NCBI RefSeq assembly: GCF_001625305.1
Contig: NW_017803943.1
Location: forward strand, 766,208 to 830,207
Reading direction: 5' to 3'
From: Branchiostoma belcheri
Lineage: Eukaryota > Chordata > Leptocardii > Amphioxiformes > Branchiostomatidae
Length of the DNA: 64,000 nt
Below the pieces are notes generated by a model that saw only the letters and a program-made list of their open reading frames with translations, was not told the DNA's origin and ran no database searches. A program made the translations under genes and the position numbers. Below are positions 44,430-54,883 of the stretch, in pieces (the first letter of the stretch is position 1; the number at the start of each line of letters is the position of its first letter).

Positions 44430-45732
44430 ATGAGCGGGCTGTTACAGACGGCCGCCCTGTGCCTGGTGATGTCGTGGCTGGGTACCCTGACCGGTGCGCA
44501 GGAGATGTGCGGCCCGCCCGCGTACTGGGAGGCTGACGGTCGGAGCCCGATGGCGGAGAACAAGGGGAAGGTGGTGGTCATGAAGTTCCCCATCGGCTCC
44601 TGACCCTTCTGCCAGGGGGAGGTCTCCAGGTAAGGGCCCCTGTTTAATACAGAAACTAGGCATAACCATGGAGGAAAATCAGAGAAAAATCAAGTCTCAT
44701 TTCTACCTCCATTGCAGAACGTACTGTGAAACCCGTAATGTATTGTGTATTCTGTAATTCAGCATCATTTCATACTTAAAGTGTTTGGAATAGCCCCAAA
44801 ACATAATACGTGAGGCGTCTGTTTATTTTTGGTACCACCAAAAATAGCTAGAACCAGCCTACAGTATGAAACGCGACATCGCGGTTTTGCCTCACAGATA
44901 CGATGTTATGCGATAGGGGTACGTAGAATTTTTATGGCATCAAAATACGGTGAATGTGACAGCGCCGAACGTGGCACAGAGCAAGAACGCCGTTTATACG
45001 AAATTTATCCTTCCCGCATTCGTAGTCTGGAGGCTCTCCGACAGAAGCTGTACAACGAGGGGAAGACGGACATCTTCTTCGGCGCCGTGAACCACTGGGG
45101 CTGGGCGAGCTGGTGGTACAAAGGCGAGCTGGAGAGGAGGGCCAACTTCCCCATCTACCAGGACTCCTGGTCCCAGGACATCTGGGGCAAGCTGCACGTC
45201 GCCAAGGACGACATCCTGGTCTATGACAGGTGAGCTGCGGTGCTGTTGCGCCCTCTAGCGACAAACATAAGCACAGCATGTCGTCGTCTCCTGACATTTT
45301 AATTGGCGGCAACATGTTAAGATACATGTATACAGTTATTACAGTATCATTAATGATAGTTGGACGCCGCCAAGGACTAGCCTGGTATCCAGCCTTGTTA
45401 CTGTTAGCTTTAGTCCGCTACCCAAGATCCGCTCCCCGCCAACAGTCTTGCCAAGGACGACATCATATAGTGGGCCAGGTTAGCTGCGCCCTCTAGAGAC
45501 ATACACAAGAACTGTCGTTATCTTTCACAGAATATATTACAGCAAAGAATTACATACGAAAACCAATGCCTATCCTCCTCCTGACAGATGCGGCCGGCTG
45601 GCGTACCACCTGCGGCTGCCGCGCGCCTTCCTGGGGAACTCTCACACCGAGGAGGCGATCCGAGCCGCCTACAGACAGAGTCCGTGTGGGGCGTGTGAGA
45701 CCGCCACGCCCTGGTACAACAAATACCTGTAG
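44430..45732 (+). CDS. SELENOP: Selenoprotein P-like protein (N-terminal domain, one in-frame TGA)
   Basis: Secreted thioredoxin-fold selenoprotein. Exons 44430-44629, 45026-45229, 45588-45732; 182 residues with TGA at 44601-44603 read as Sec58. A signal peptide (about 1-23) precedes GAQEMCGPPAYWE; the Sec lies in FPIGSUPFCQGE, a U-x-x-C redox motif on the first strand, as in selenoprotein P. Exon 2 has LEALRQKLYNEGKTDIFFGA, AVNHWGW and KDDILVYDR; exon 3 has CGRLAYHLRLP and CGAC, matching the family in order. Phases join only if the TGA is translated: the frame continues through PFCQGEVS and across two GT-AG introns. The ATG lies 3 nt after an acceptor, so a 5' non-coding exon exists upstream. 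The protein ends at TAG (45730-45732) with no Sec-rich tail, unlike mammalian SELENOP. A broken cysteine homologue is less likely because the remaining frame is intact. Confidence 0.85.
44601..44603 (+). other. In-frame TGA, probable selenocysteine codon
   Basis: Codon 58 of the selenoprotein P-like frame, in the context ggctcctgacccttctgcc. The position equals the first Sec of selenoprotein P. Conserved coding sequence continues past it in the same exon. Confidence 0.8.
44755..44920. repeat. Internal MITE fragment, reversed, in selenoprotein intron 1
   Basis: Contains ggaatagccccaaaaca and gcctcacagatacgatgt, complements of internal words of the 42831-43196 element family (ttggggctctttcaaa, atctgtgaggc). 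Confidence 0.55.
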
Positions 45733-45950
45733 ATATACGTTATAGACACCCTGGTACAACAAATACCTGAAGATATACGGTATGGACGCCCTGGCACAAC
45801 AAGTACCTGTAGATATACGTTATAGACACCCTGGTACAACAAATACCTGTAGATATAATTTATGGACACCCTGGTACACCAAATACCTGTAGATCTTCAC
45901 TATGAACACACTGGTACAACAAATTTCTGTGTAGATATTCGCTAAGGAAG
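45711..45950 (+). repeat. 40-bp tandem repeat overlapping the selenoprotein stop codon
   Basis: Units start ctggtacaac at 45711, 45751, 45791, 45831, 45871 and 45911, exactly 40 bp apart. The first unit encodes the last residues WYNKYL and the stop. Units 2-6 are 3' UTR copies, so the repeat was seeded by duplication of the coding end. Confidence 0.95.
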
Positions 45951-46297
45951 TGAAAAGCCTCAGAAAATACCAACAATGTCTCCAAGCAGATGTAAGAGGT
46001 CCTGCTCAGTGGTTCGCGGACCTTGCACCTGCTTGGAGATCATACCAATGCAATAGTGCGAAAATTGATAAATGTTATCAGAATTTTACTTTTAGTCTGG
46101 ACGTAGGGACACGGCATACGTAAATACTGTCAGATCAACAACAACAAAACCACCTCACGTAAAAAACTGTTTCCTCACACGTACGATGTTCAGAAAACTG
46201 TTCACTCATGTGGATTCGAGAAAATACTTGTAATACGCTTTCAATGATTTATTGTGGAAACACGACGGCGGTTGTACGCATATGTTATTGTAGGATA

Positions 46298-46540
46298 TTA
46301 TAACCTGGTGTCCTGTGTGAGTCTATCGTGGTTTGGGCGGGCACGCTTCGGGCCTACAGACGATCCTCGCCGCCCAGTTCAACTAGGCTCCCCCGTAGGT
46401 TTTGCACGGCAGCGTTTGATGACTTGAACTATCGTCGTGCAAAACTTGCCGGGGAACCTAGCTCAACTGGGCGGCGAGAATCGACTATAGGCCCGAAGAG
46501 AGCCCGTCCAAACCACGATAGACTAAACACCAGGTTGATA
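46298..46540. repeat. Imperfect palindrome of about 240 bp
   Basis: The outer ends are aacctggtg and caccaggtt; then gtctatcgtggtttggg pairs with ccaaaccacgatagac, ctcgccgcccagtt with aactgggcggcgag, and gttttgcacg with cgtgcaaaac. Arms are about 85 percent identical by eye. No coding potential; likely a foldback element. Confidence 0.8.
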
Positions 46541-46626
46541 TACTTCTAGGTCACAACTCCTACACTTGGTGTCGGCTTTACACGTTCGTCTACGAACAGA
46601 ATGAAGATATTTCCAGTGCCATTTTT

Positions 46627-46672
46627 ATGAGGAGTCTCTGGTAAAATGGTTTGACCGCCGGGGTACTTTGAT
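46627..46672 (+). ncRNA. Weak SECIS candidate for the selenoprotein gene
   Basis: ATGA (46627-46630) is followed 12 nt later by an AAAA apical start, and TGAT closes the element (46669-46672). An inner 7-bp helix (CTCTGGT with GCCGGGG, three G-U pairs) can form, but three mismatches lie next to the quartet. It is about 900 nt after the stop codon. The spacing is right, the stem is poor. Confidence 0.2.
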
Positions 46673-47861
46673 GGCGCAATGGCTGCTGGGAAAAGCCTTG
46701 ACTCTGATCTCCGACACACGGTAACTCTTGACATTGACTGAGGAGTTGTGGTTGGAGCTCGAACGAATAAAAGATGTAGAACTAGATATGTCGTTTATTG
46801 GTATATTTTTTCTTGGTTTTTCTATTGTTATTTCTTTTGGCGAGTGCTATAAAATAGTATAGTTGCAGACTGCCTCGGCTCAAATCGACTCTTAGGGTAT
46901 GAGCCCATCATCGAACTTGACCTTCATATTCCCGACCCCAACATACCAACAAAGTATTATGAAAGCAAGTATACAGCATCAAAAGTTACCTTGTGTAGTA
47001 AACTTCGTCGTTCGGGCGGGGCACCTTGGGGGTTTGCGTAATCACTATCAGCGCGCGGCCTAGAGGGTTTCCGCATGTGGTGCACAGCGTAGGGCGGGGA
47101 TGGCGTGTGCCGGGGACGGGCTAACCAAGGCCCGCGCGCGTTTACTAACTCTCCGCGACGCCCAACTAGGATGGCTCCCAGGGTAGTCCCAGGCGTAAAC
47201 TTTTTGGACGCCGGTTGAAAGACAAGGTAGGGGTTGGTTCTATATTTTGTTCAGGAGACATGTAACCCAGAAGCACACATACACTTAACAACAAAAAGGT
47301 GCTTTATTCAAAATATCAAAATATATATAGTACTAATATAATACTTCTTTATGAAAGAAACAACACTTCTGATATCATACAATGTATCTTTTTTTTCTCT
47401 TAGTGCACTAAGTTTTATGGATATAGCTCAGCTATTTGGGAAAATAGATAACAATTTTTAACAGTGCAGTGAAAACAAATAAACGTGCAACAAGAGATTG
47501 AGTCCCTCATACAGAACTTTACACATCTCAGCAGAATGGTGAGCCAGTTTAGGACCTGGAGAGTAACAGTATCTTTACTTTAATACAGAGAATTGCATCC
47601 ATTTAGACATACTGTAGCTAGCTAAATAACAAGAAAAAACAACAAACCGAAGCTTATATAGATACTCAAGAATAGAGTTAAAGGTAGCACGCTCAATCAT
47701 GGTGCCGCATTCATTTAAATCATAGATCTTGTGTTCAACGGAAAGTTGGAAACAAGGCTGACAAAAATATCTACTTGAACCTTTACGAATGCTCAAAGAA
47801 GTCTTCAAAACTTAAGATGCCAGCCCAGTCTCATTCTGAAGCACCTTTTTGAAGGAGGTAT

Positions 47862-50800
47862 TTAAACCCAATGCTCCTCGCTGCTGAGGAGGGGCATCTG
47901 TGCCTGGTTGTCCCACCCCTCCAGGCGGGTTTGGTACAGTCGGGTGTCCCCCTGGCTGACCCAGGCGGTACTGCAGCTGCTGGCCGGGGTGGCGGTGATG
48001 GTGGAGGTGAGGGAGGACTCGGTAGACAGAACCTCCCCGGTGTTACCACTGTAGGTGGTTGGATAGCCTGTATATCGTGACAGAACGACAATACAACATC
48101 AGAAAGTATCCAGATATTAGCCTAGTATGTACCTATTTATAATAAATACAAAGACAACGTAAAACTGTAGGCAGTTTTATGATAAACCGTTTTATGTTTC
48201 CAAGATAGATTTGAATCAAGGTCAAAATGTGTGTCTTGATTTCTGGACACACGAGGAGTGAACCACTAAGTAATAAGTTAATAAAGGCTCCTTCAGAAAA
48301 AATGTACAAAACAAAGATGGATTGCTGAGCATGGTCATCCTCTGGTGGTTGTATACGAGGGCAGTGTACATTGTAATAGAAAATGCACTGATTCGTATCG
48401 GCACACGCAAATACAAGCAGGGCTAAATTGTGATTAATTGTGTGAGAATAAACTGCCTTTTTCAATATGCGAGAAAAGAGAGCACTGACCTGTTATGCTG
48501 GAGTCAGATGACATGATGCGGAGAGACAGCCCCGCGCTGGCGCCGAAGTCACTGTCCAGGCCGGGACCCATGGAGCTCTGGATGGAGTTGGAGTTCAGGT
48601 CCTAGCGGAATAGCAATGAATTACAACTACAGCAATCTGGTAGGGGCCAAGTCATTTCTTCTCCGGCCCAAGAACTACCTACCATCCAAAATTCGTAACT
48701 TTGGCATGTCCAGATCACGAGATACCAAAACCAGAAATTCAGCTGCAGTACCATAACAAGCCGTCAGGGGACTAAAAATCTAACCATTTCAAGTTCTTGC
48801 AAAGCCCTACCCATCTACGAAATATCAAGACAATCCATCTTAGCCTTGTCGAGTTATCGTGTTTACAATCAAACAAACACACACACACGCGCACACACAC
48901 ACACACACACAGGCACACACACACACACACACACACAAGGGTGCCAACTGAAACATAATCTTCTTGGCAACGGAAATCACAAAGATCACAAACGGACAGG
49001 GAGAATCCAAGACAGGGCTGTTCCTTGCGCAATAAATTGGGTAAGATGTGCAGAGAGCATAGTGTACTAGTCTGTCAATCCCTGCTACGTACCCACCTCT
49101 ATGGTAACTACTCCAACACTATTACATTTACCTGATAGATATCCCTGTTCGCGAACAGGTGCAGGGGCAGCGGTCCCCCGGCCAGCGGGTCGTTGTCTGG
49201 CGGCACGTACAGCCGGTTGTCGGTCCACTTGGCGTCCAGCCCGCTGAGGGACGCCGCCAGCAGGTGGCCGTGATTGTCGGGCTCCGTCACGTTGATGTAG
49301 CGCGGGTGGGGCGTGGTGGGGCACGAGCCCGCCGGAGAGTTGTTCGGCACTCGCTGGAACGGCGAGTCAACTTCGGCATCATAGGCCATCTAGAAAAAGA
49401 TAAAATGAAATGAAAATGTTTTTTTTTTGTTCTCGGCTTTTTTTTTCATTAAAAGAAATGAAATGATGGAGCGAAAAGAATAGAAACGGGCCTAGGCATT
49501 CTATGATAGCCGGGCGAAGAGGATTATGTAAGTGCAGGTAAATGTAACTGTCCTTGGTGCTGAACACCATCCACACACAGGACACACTTGTCCCTGGTGC
49601 CGAACACTATCAATAACAAGTGAACGTACCTGTCCTTGGTGCTGAACACCATCCACACACAAACAAACTTGTCCCTGGTGCTAAATAGAACCCACACACA
49701 AACATATCTGTCCTTGGTGCTGAATGCCATCCACACAAAGGTAAACACACTCGTTCCTGATGCCCAACACCATGAACTATAAGCGAATGTACCTGTCCAT
49801 GGTGCTGAACGCCATCCACAAAAGGATAAACACATCTCTTCCTGGTGCGAACACCATCAACCATACATAGGCGAACGCACTAGCTGTCCTTGGTGCTGAA
49901 CGCCACACACACACACACGTGTGCATCCGCACAGGTGTACATCCATACAATGCAAACACACCTGTTCATGGTATTAGGATCAGTAAAAAAAAGTGTACGG
50001 TGTTCCTCAAACACACCAGCGTGTGCTAACCTGCAAATGCAAGCGGTAACCCAAGGCTTGCTCTGTTTCAATAAGACATAGCGACAAGTGGTTGACCATG
50101 GACAAAAAGTATAAATACACAGCATAGAACGCGTAGAGAGGTTATCTCGCTTACGTGAGCGTTGAGTCTGGTAGGTTCGGACTGAGTCTTCCTGTGGAAC
50201 GGGGTGAGCGACGCCTTGTACAACTCATCATCCAGGAAGTACTCCACAGGACCCTTCATACCGCGGTGTCCCAGAATGTTAGGATCTGACCTGCGGACAA
50301 GCACAGCTGCCAAAGCTGCCAAAATCCTGCCAAAGCTCCACAGAACTCAAGAACTCAGTACAGTGCAGACTCATAAATGTTGCAATAGGCTAGCATGTGT
50401 CGGCTTGTCGTAAAGTACTGCAAATTCACAATACTAGCTTTGTATTAGTGTGGTTAATTTTAAGCAGTATTTTGGCTGGATATCGATTTTTTATTCACCC
50501 GCGCGCAGTAGTTCAGGGATCCTTAGAGGATGTCATCCATAAAATTAGTGCGGCCTTATAAAATATAGCTCGATTATCGATATGCACTTGTCAAGTGGCA
50601 CCGTTGACTGACACAAGTGGAATGCCACTTTGTTTCTGTTTGTAATATCGGAAGAACAGAAATAATTGAAAAAAAGACCTGGCGGTGACCGGTACGTTGC
50701 AGGACTTGCCGCCGGGGTAGCCGTTAGTGAGCTGCTGCTTGTGTAGCGTCACGCCGTGGTGACATTCCGCACAGTGAGGCAGCTCCTGTTCAACAGAAGG

Positions 50801-52640
50801 GAGTTACGGTTATAAGAATAGACATCCAGGCATCTAGCCATGTCGGTGAGCCTTGTCACGCGACGGGGGCCGACATCGTCTATCAGATAACTTTGACCCA
50901 GTGTTGAAAACGTACAAATATACATAAACAACAACCTTATTACTCAAGTAACACACACCCGTTTTCTAGGGGTTTTAATAGATGCAAAATTAACATGGAA
51001 AAATCACATCGATCTTATTAGTAAAAAAATATCCAAGAACATTGGTATTATACGGAAAGTAGGAAATCTTTTATCTCCTAAAACATTTATCACTCTCTAT
51101 TATAGTCTTATCTATCCTTACTTAAGTTATTGTAATATTATATGGGCAAGTACATACACTACATCACTTAAACCGCTTTTTTTGCTTCAGAAACGATACA
51201 TCAGGATAGCGTCAAAAGTTTCATTCACTTTCCCTACTGCACCATTGTTTAAAAAGCTCAAAATACTGTCCATAAATGACATAAATAAACTACAAACAAG
51301 TCTTTTAATGTACAAGATAATGAATAAATGTCCTTGCCTTCCTGAAACCTTCCACGACACCTACACCTTCTTATTAAACTCAGACATCCACAACCACTTT
51401 ACACGTCAATGCAATTATTTAAGGCCATCCAATGCGAAATCGAATCCTCGTCAATTTACAATCACGTACAGAGGCCCAACAATTTGGAACAACCTAAGTA
51501 GAACTTTACAAATTAGTCCCTCCGTCACCATTTTCAAAAATCATACCAAAGCAACTTACATAAATAACCCCACACGTTCTTAATTTTTGTTTAAGTTTCC
51601 TTGTTTACTACTTTTCATTACTACTTTTCATTATTGTAGATAGTATTGTATCGTATTGTATTTTATTGTTTTGTTTCATTTACCCGTTACCTAGTAAATT
51701 ATTTCTTATTTATCCGATTAATTTGAATTGTTAATTAAGTTATGAAGGGAGGCCTCCTCATAAGCATTTTATGCTTCCGGCCTCCCTGCACTGTCACATT
51801 TCATTTATATTTTCTTGTGTCTGTATTTTGTTTTAAAGTGCGAATAAAAACTGAACTGAACTGAACTGACATCACACTTCAAAGAAGCCACGTCTCACTG
51901 GGTTAGTCTACTGAAGAAGACTAGAGTGACTGGTCGAAAGCTCTAGGTGAGAACAATTCTTTTGTGTTGGAACAAAAGTTTTAACTTTAAACATGTAACT
52001 ACCAACACAGATGAACTTTCATGATACGTTATCAAATACATACTTTCAACTCGTAGCTTCTCTGGCTTCTCTGGCTGAGTGACTAGTCGAAAGGTCTAGG
52101 TAAAAACAGTTCCCTTGTGTTGGAACAAAAGTTTTAACTCTAAACATGTACCTACCAACACGATCAAATACATACTTTTAACTCGTAGCTCCTCTGGCTC
52201 CTCTGGCTGCGGGCACTGCGCGCGCCCCGGCTGGTGGAACTGCGGCCGCCGCGGCTGGTGCAGCTCCGGTCACTCCGCCAGAGGGGGTCAGTGGACCGGG
52301 CAGACATCCGGGCATCTCGCCGCATCATCACCTTCAACTGGCGAACTCTCCGCCGCTCCCGTCTACATACCGATAGGATTGATAGTTAGGTTAAAGAATG
52401 AACTAGTGCTCCATTTACCTAGACAACTACTGCTGCAACGTAACCTATTTGCAACCTCCTTTTGCAATCCCCTTTCCTTTATTGTGCAAGGGAAACAGCT
52501 GTCAAGGAGGTCATGTAACAAAAAGCACCTGTAAAAGCAGCGAACGCTACCAGATGTAGAAAAGATTTAATTGCTGCCTCACTGTTGGGCAGATTGCATC
52601 CAGCCATACCCATCACAACCTAAACTAAGGGACATGCAGA

Positions 52641-52682
<42 letters not shown>

Positions 52683-53907
52683 TATCAAAAACAATACTTC
52701 CATTTTTCATTGAGGTAACAGCAGCACGGAGACTCACGTGTTCTGACAATGCAGCACCACCACCAGTACCAGTAGCACGAACCCCAGGCACACCAGCGGT
52801 ATGATCACCACCAGGTTCCCGCTCGAGCTCTTCTTCGGGACAGGCCCCGGGAGCGGAACGTCAGTCGTCCCGAAGAAGCCACCAGGCCCGTCCCGGTCAC
52901 GGTTCGGCGGTGCAGAGGGCGGGTTCAGACCGTGGCCTGCTAGGATGACGTCGCCGATGATGATGATTCCTTCAGTGGAAGAAGACGGGACATGACTTGG
53001 TAGATCGGTTCGGGAGGAAGGCACGATCTTGTTGGGGTGTTCTCCTTGAGCCTTCGGGTTCGAGTCACCGGTTCTTGAACCTGGAGACAAGTTAAACGTT
53101 ATTGAAGTTTGTGAGAACTAGAATTCAGAGATCTCACACCTTCGTTTGTTAGTTTTGTTGGTTTATTCTATAGTAATTACTTTTCGCGTGTGTCGCTGTA
53201 GGTTGCTTCGCCACAGACCCCTGATGTGGGAATATCTAGATATCAAACCCGAACGTGCCACTGCAGTACCTTGGAAAGCCACTAGAATGCCCATTGTCGA
53301 ACTTGACCTTCGTGTTCCCCACCCCACCCAACCTACCAATTAAGTACAAAATGTATTGTGAAAACAGTTATCCTGCCTAGAGTATTTCCAACATAAAAGG
53401 CCCCCAAAAGTTTTTAAAAAGCAGCTCTCTAGCTCGGTTAAAACTACACCATGTGCCATATGGTGTACCTAACACAAAACGGTACCAAAAACATAACCTT
53501 CTCTTGAAGGCAATAATTACCAGTCTTACACTGATGTTGACAAATAACTCACCGTTCACGTTGGCAGCGTTAGAAATGCCGCTTCCCAGTTCCTCTTCGT
53601 CTGTTTCTGTTACATTCGAGTCAGACGTCTCTCCAAAAATAACGTCCACACCAAACCCTCTGTCCTCGTCGATTAACCTCGGTTTTGGCACGATAAATGT
53701 CCCGTTTCTGTGGTCAAATTGCGAGGTCGCGTTTGAAGCCTCGAGCTCTGTCGCAGTTCCAGCGTCTGTGTTGTTATACGAGTCAAAAAACGAGGTAGCA
53801 ATTACGGTGGTTCTCGTCGTATTCCCCTCAGTGGTATATATACTTGTTGTGTTGATACTGCTCACGAGGTTAACTGCAAGTAGGAGTATTGTAAAACGTA
53901 GCGGCAT
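47862..53907 (-). CDS. Unrecognised single-pass type I membrane protein
   Basis: I do not recognise the family. Exons on the minus strand: 53553-53907, 52738-53080, 52176-52362, 50679-50785, 50155-50290, 49132-49389, 48490-48601, 47862-48067; 567 residues with all phases consistent. A signal peptide (about 1-17) leads a Ser/Thr/Asn-rich ectodomain with many N-glycosylation sequons (NTT, NVT, NGT). One membrane helix lies at about residues 206-228. It is followed by a strongly basic, Arg/Ser-rich stretch (234-292), a Cys/His cluster HCAECHHGVTLH near 298-309, and a long polar tail with HRGMKGPVEYFLDDELYK and the C-terminus SSEEHWV. Exons 4-8 use GC-rich, codon-like sequence. The donor of exon 4 (gtcttt) is weak, but both sides join in frame. 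A signalling or adhesion receptor is possible, but no function is assigned. Confidence 0.7.
48650..48985 (+). repeat. Dispersed repeat with (CA)n, second copy
   Basis: Second copy of the element at 10380-10690: ctaccatccaaaattcg, gagataccaaaaccag, a CA run (about 48878-48940), ataatcttcttggcaacgg. Confidence 0.7.
49545..49910. repeat. Minisatellite of about 40-60 bp in the orphan gene
   Basis: Units of ctgtccttggtgctgaacac plus catccacacac, seven or so copies with variants. Same core as 28613-29000. It lies in the intron between exons 5 and 6. Confidence 0.85.
50945..51868 (+). mobile_element. 5'-truncated non-LTR retrotransposon (reverse transcriptase C-terminal part)
   Basis: Open from about 50950 to 51583 on the plus strand. 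It encodes FLGVLIDAKLTWKNHI, YYSLIYPYLSYCNIIWAS and LLQKRYIRI, typical of the region after the catalytic core of CR1/Jockey-like reverse transcriptases. The 3' end has a small hairpin (gggaggcctcc / ggcctccc) and a short (actga)n tail at 51850-51868. It is antisense within intron 3 of the orphan gene; the catalytic YADD region is absent, so it cannot move by itself. Confidence 0.85.
51895..52175. repeat. Duplicated repeat beside exon 3 of the orphan gene
   Basis: The block ttggaacaaaagttttaact, aaacatgta, ctaccaacac, atcaaatacatacttt, aactcgtagct occurs twice (from about 51968 and from about 52118). The second copy runs into real exon 3, so the first carries a fragment of the exon end and its donor. 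Confidence 0.75.
52530..52710. repeat. Dispersed repeat with (CA)n, second copy of the 3395 element
   Basis: gctaccagatgtagaaaag, a CA run (about 52645-52678), then aatacttccatttttcat, as at 3395-3560. Confidence 0.7.
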
Positions 53908-54883
53908 TATAAGTTAGGAAAGGATGACGCCGACAGAATAAAAATGGCCACTATGGCATCTTGTAGGGAAATATTCAGGAGCTGACACCTGTGTGGACCA
54001 TGGGAAGCTGGATTCTTAATATGTAAATTTTGCTTTTTGTTTACAAGACACGATTAATGATAGAATTGGTCCCTGTATGTACCACGGGATGGACCGATCC
54101 TGACGTCGACTGTCCATCACAATTAGCTTTTCGACCAATGGCAAGAAGGGCAAAACTGTTCAACCAATGAGAGGATGACTGCATTTATATCAACTTAAGC
54201 ACATGTATTTGCATGCACAAATACGATGTTTGCACTCACGTGACTATGACTTAAGTATTGGCCGCCATGCTGGATACACAGACATACACACAATTAAGCC
54301 AAAGTTTAAATTTTATTCTAAACCTACTGGACTGTAACAGCTATGAAGTGAATACATTGTATATGATAACATAAATCTTAAAATTTCTTCATGTTAACAA
54401 AGAAATAATATCATATATCTTGTCTGTAAGTTGAGTTACTCAATGTGATATAAAAGACACAAATATTGGAAAAATTGCCATTGATGTTTTATTGATCTGA
54501 AAGAAAAGCAAGTTACCTACTAGCATTTTAATATGTTTGACAATGCCTGTGACCTCTCTCTACGTTTCATGAGAAGTTTGAAGGCATCCAATGCCATTTA
54601 GTAAGTTGAATCAACCCTATCCTATATGTGTATGTGTAACATACGGATACCTGTGAAGAAAAAATTAAAGGGACTCCTCACATAGCTATTTTGGGGCTCT
54701 TTCAAATGCTTCAAATATGAAATGATGACGAAATGTGCTAAGAAATGGCAGTAAATGACAAAATCATGCAGATTTCTTAATCCAGAATATTTAGTGCCAC
54801 CTTGAAATTGCACTAGATGTCTTAAAACTAAAGTGAAAAGTTTCCCTCTTCCCAACCCTCTTCTTTTCCCATTGCTGTTTTGA
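53908..54883. other. Between the orphan gene promoter and the BRIX1 3' end
   Basis: Contains a diverged MITE copy (54578-54830, with ggcatccaatgcc and tttcaaatgcttcaaatat). No exon seen. Upstream of the orphan gene no TATA box is evident. Confidence 0.55.

Larger units (their letters stand above)
45733..47861. other. Region between the selenoprotein and the orphan membrane gene (convergent)
   Basis: Holds the 40-bp repeat, a tctccaagcag/ctgcttggaga hairpin (45979-46040, also seen in part near 18690 and 22230-22290), a 240-bp palindrome, a weak SECIS candidate and a GC-rich segment (about 47020-47215). No exon recognised. Confidence 0.55.

Noticed and set aside
44094..44603. 169-codon frame rich in Ser/Phe/Leu ending at the selenoprotein TGA
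   Set aside because: Most of it is the C/T low-complexity tract. The real coding part starts at 44430 after an acceptor.
45901..45936. ATGA-acaca...tgtgt-AGA as SECIS
   Set aside because: Only about 27 nt between the quartets and a 5-bp stem, too short for a SECIS. It is one unit of the 40-bp repeat.
45979..46040. Strong hairpin (tctccaagcag stem) as SECIS
   Set aside because: It lacks the ATGA/GA quartet, and the same arms occur elsewhere (about 18690, 22230-22290), so it is a repeat.
49108..49413. Overlapping frames on both strands near 49100-49400
   Set aside because: One is exon 6 of the orphan membrane gene; the others are its shadows in GC-rich DNA.
51182..51583. Host gene of 133 codons
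   Set aside because: It is the C-terminal part of a LINE reverse transcriptase that is open further upstream without a start codon.
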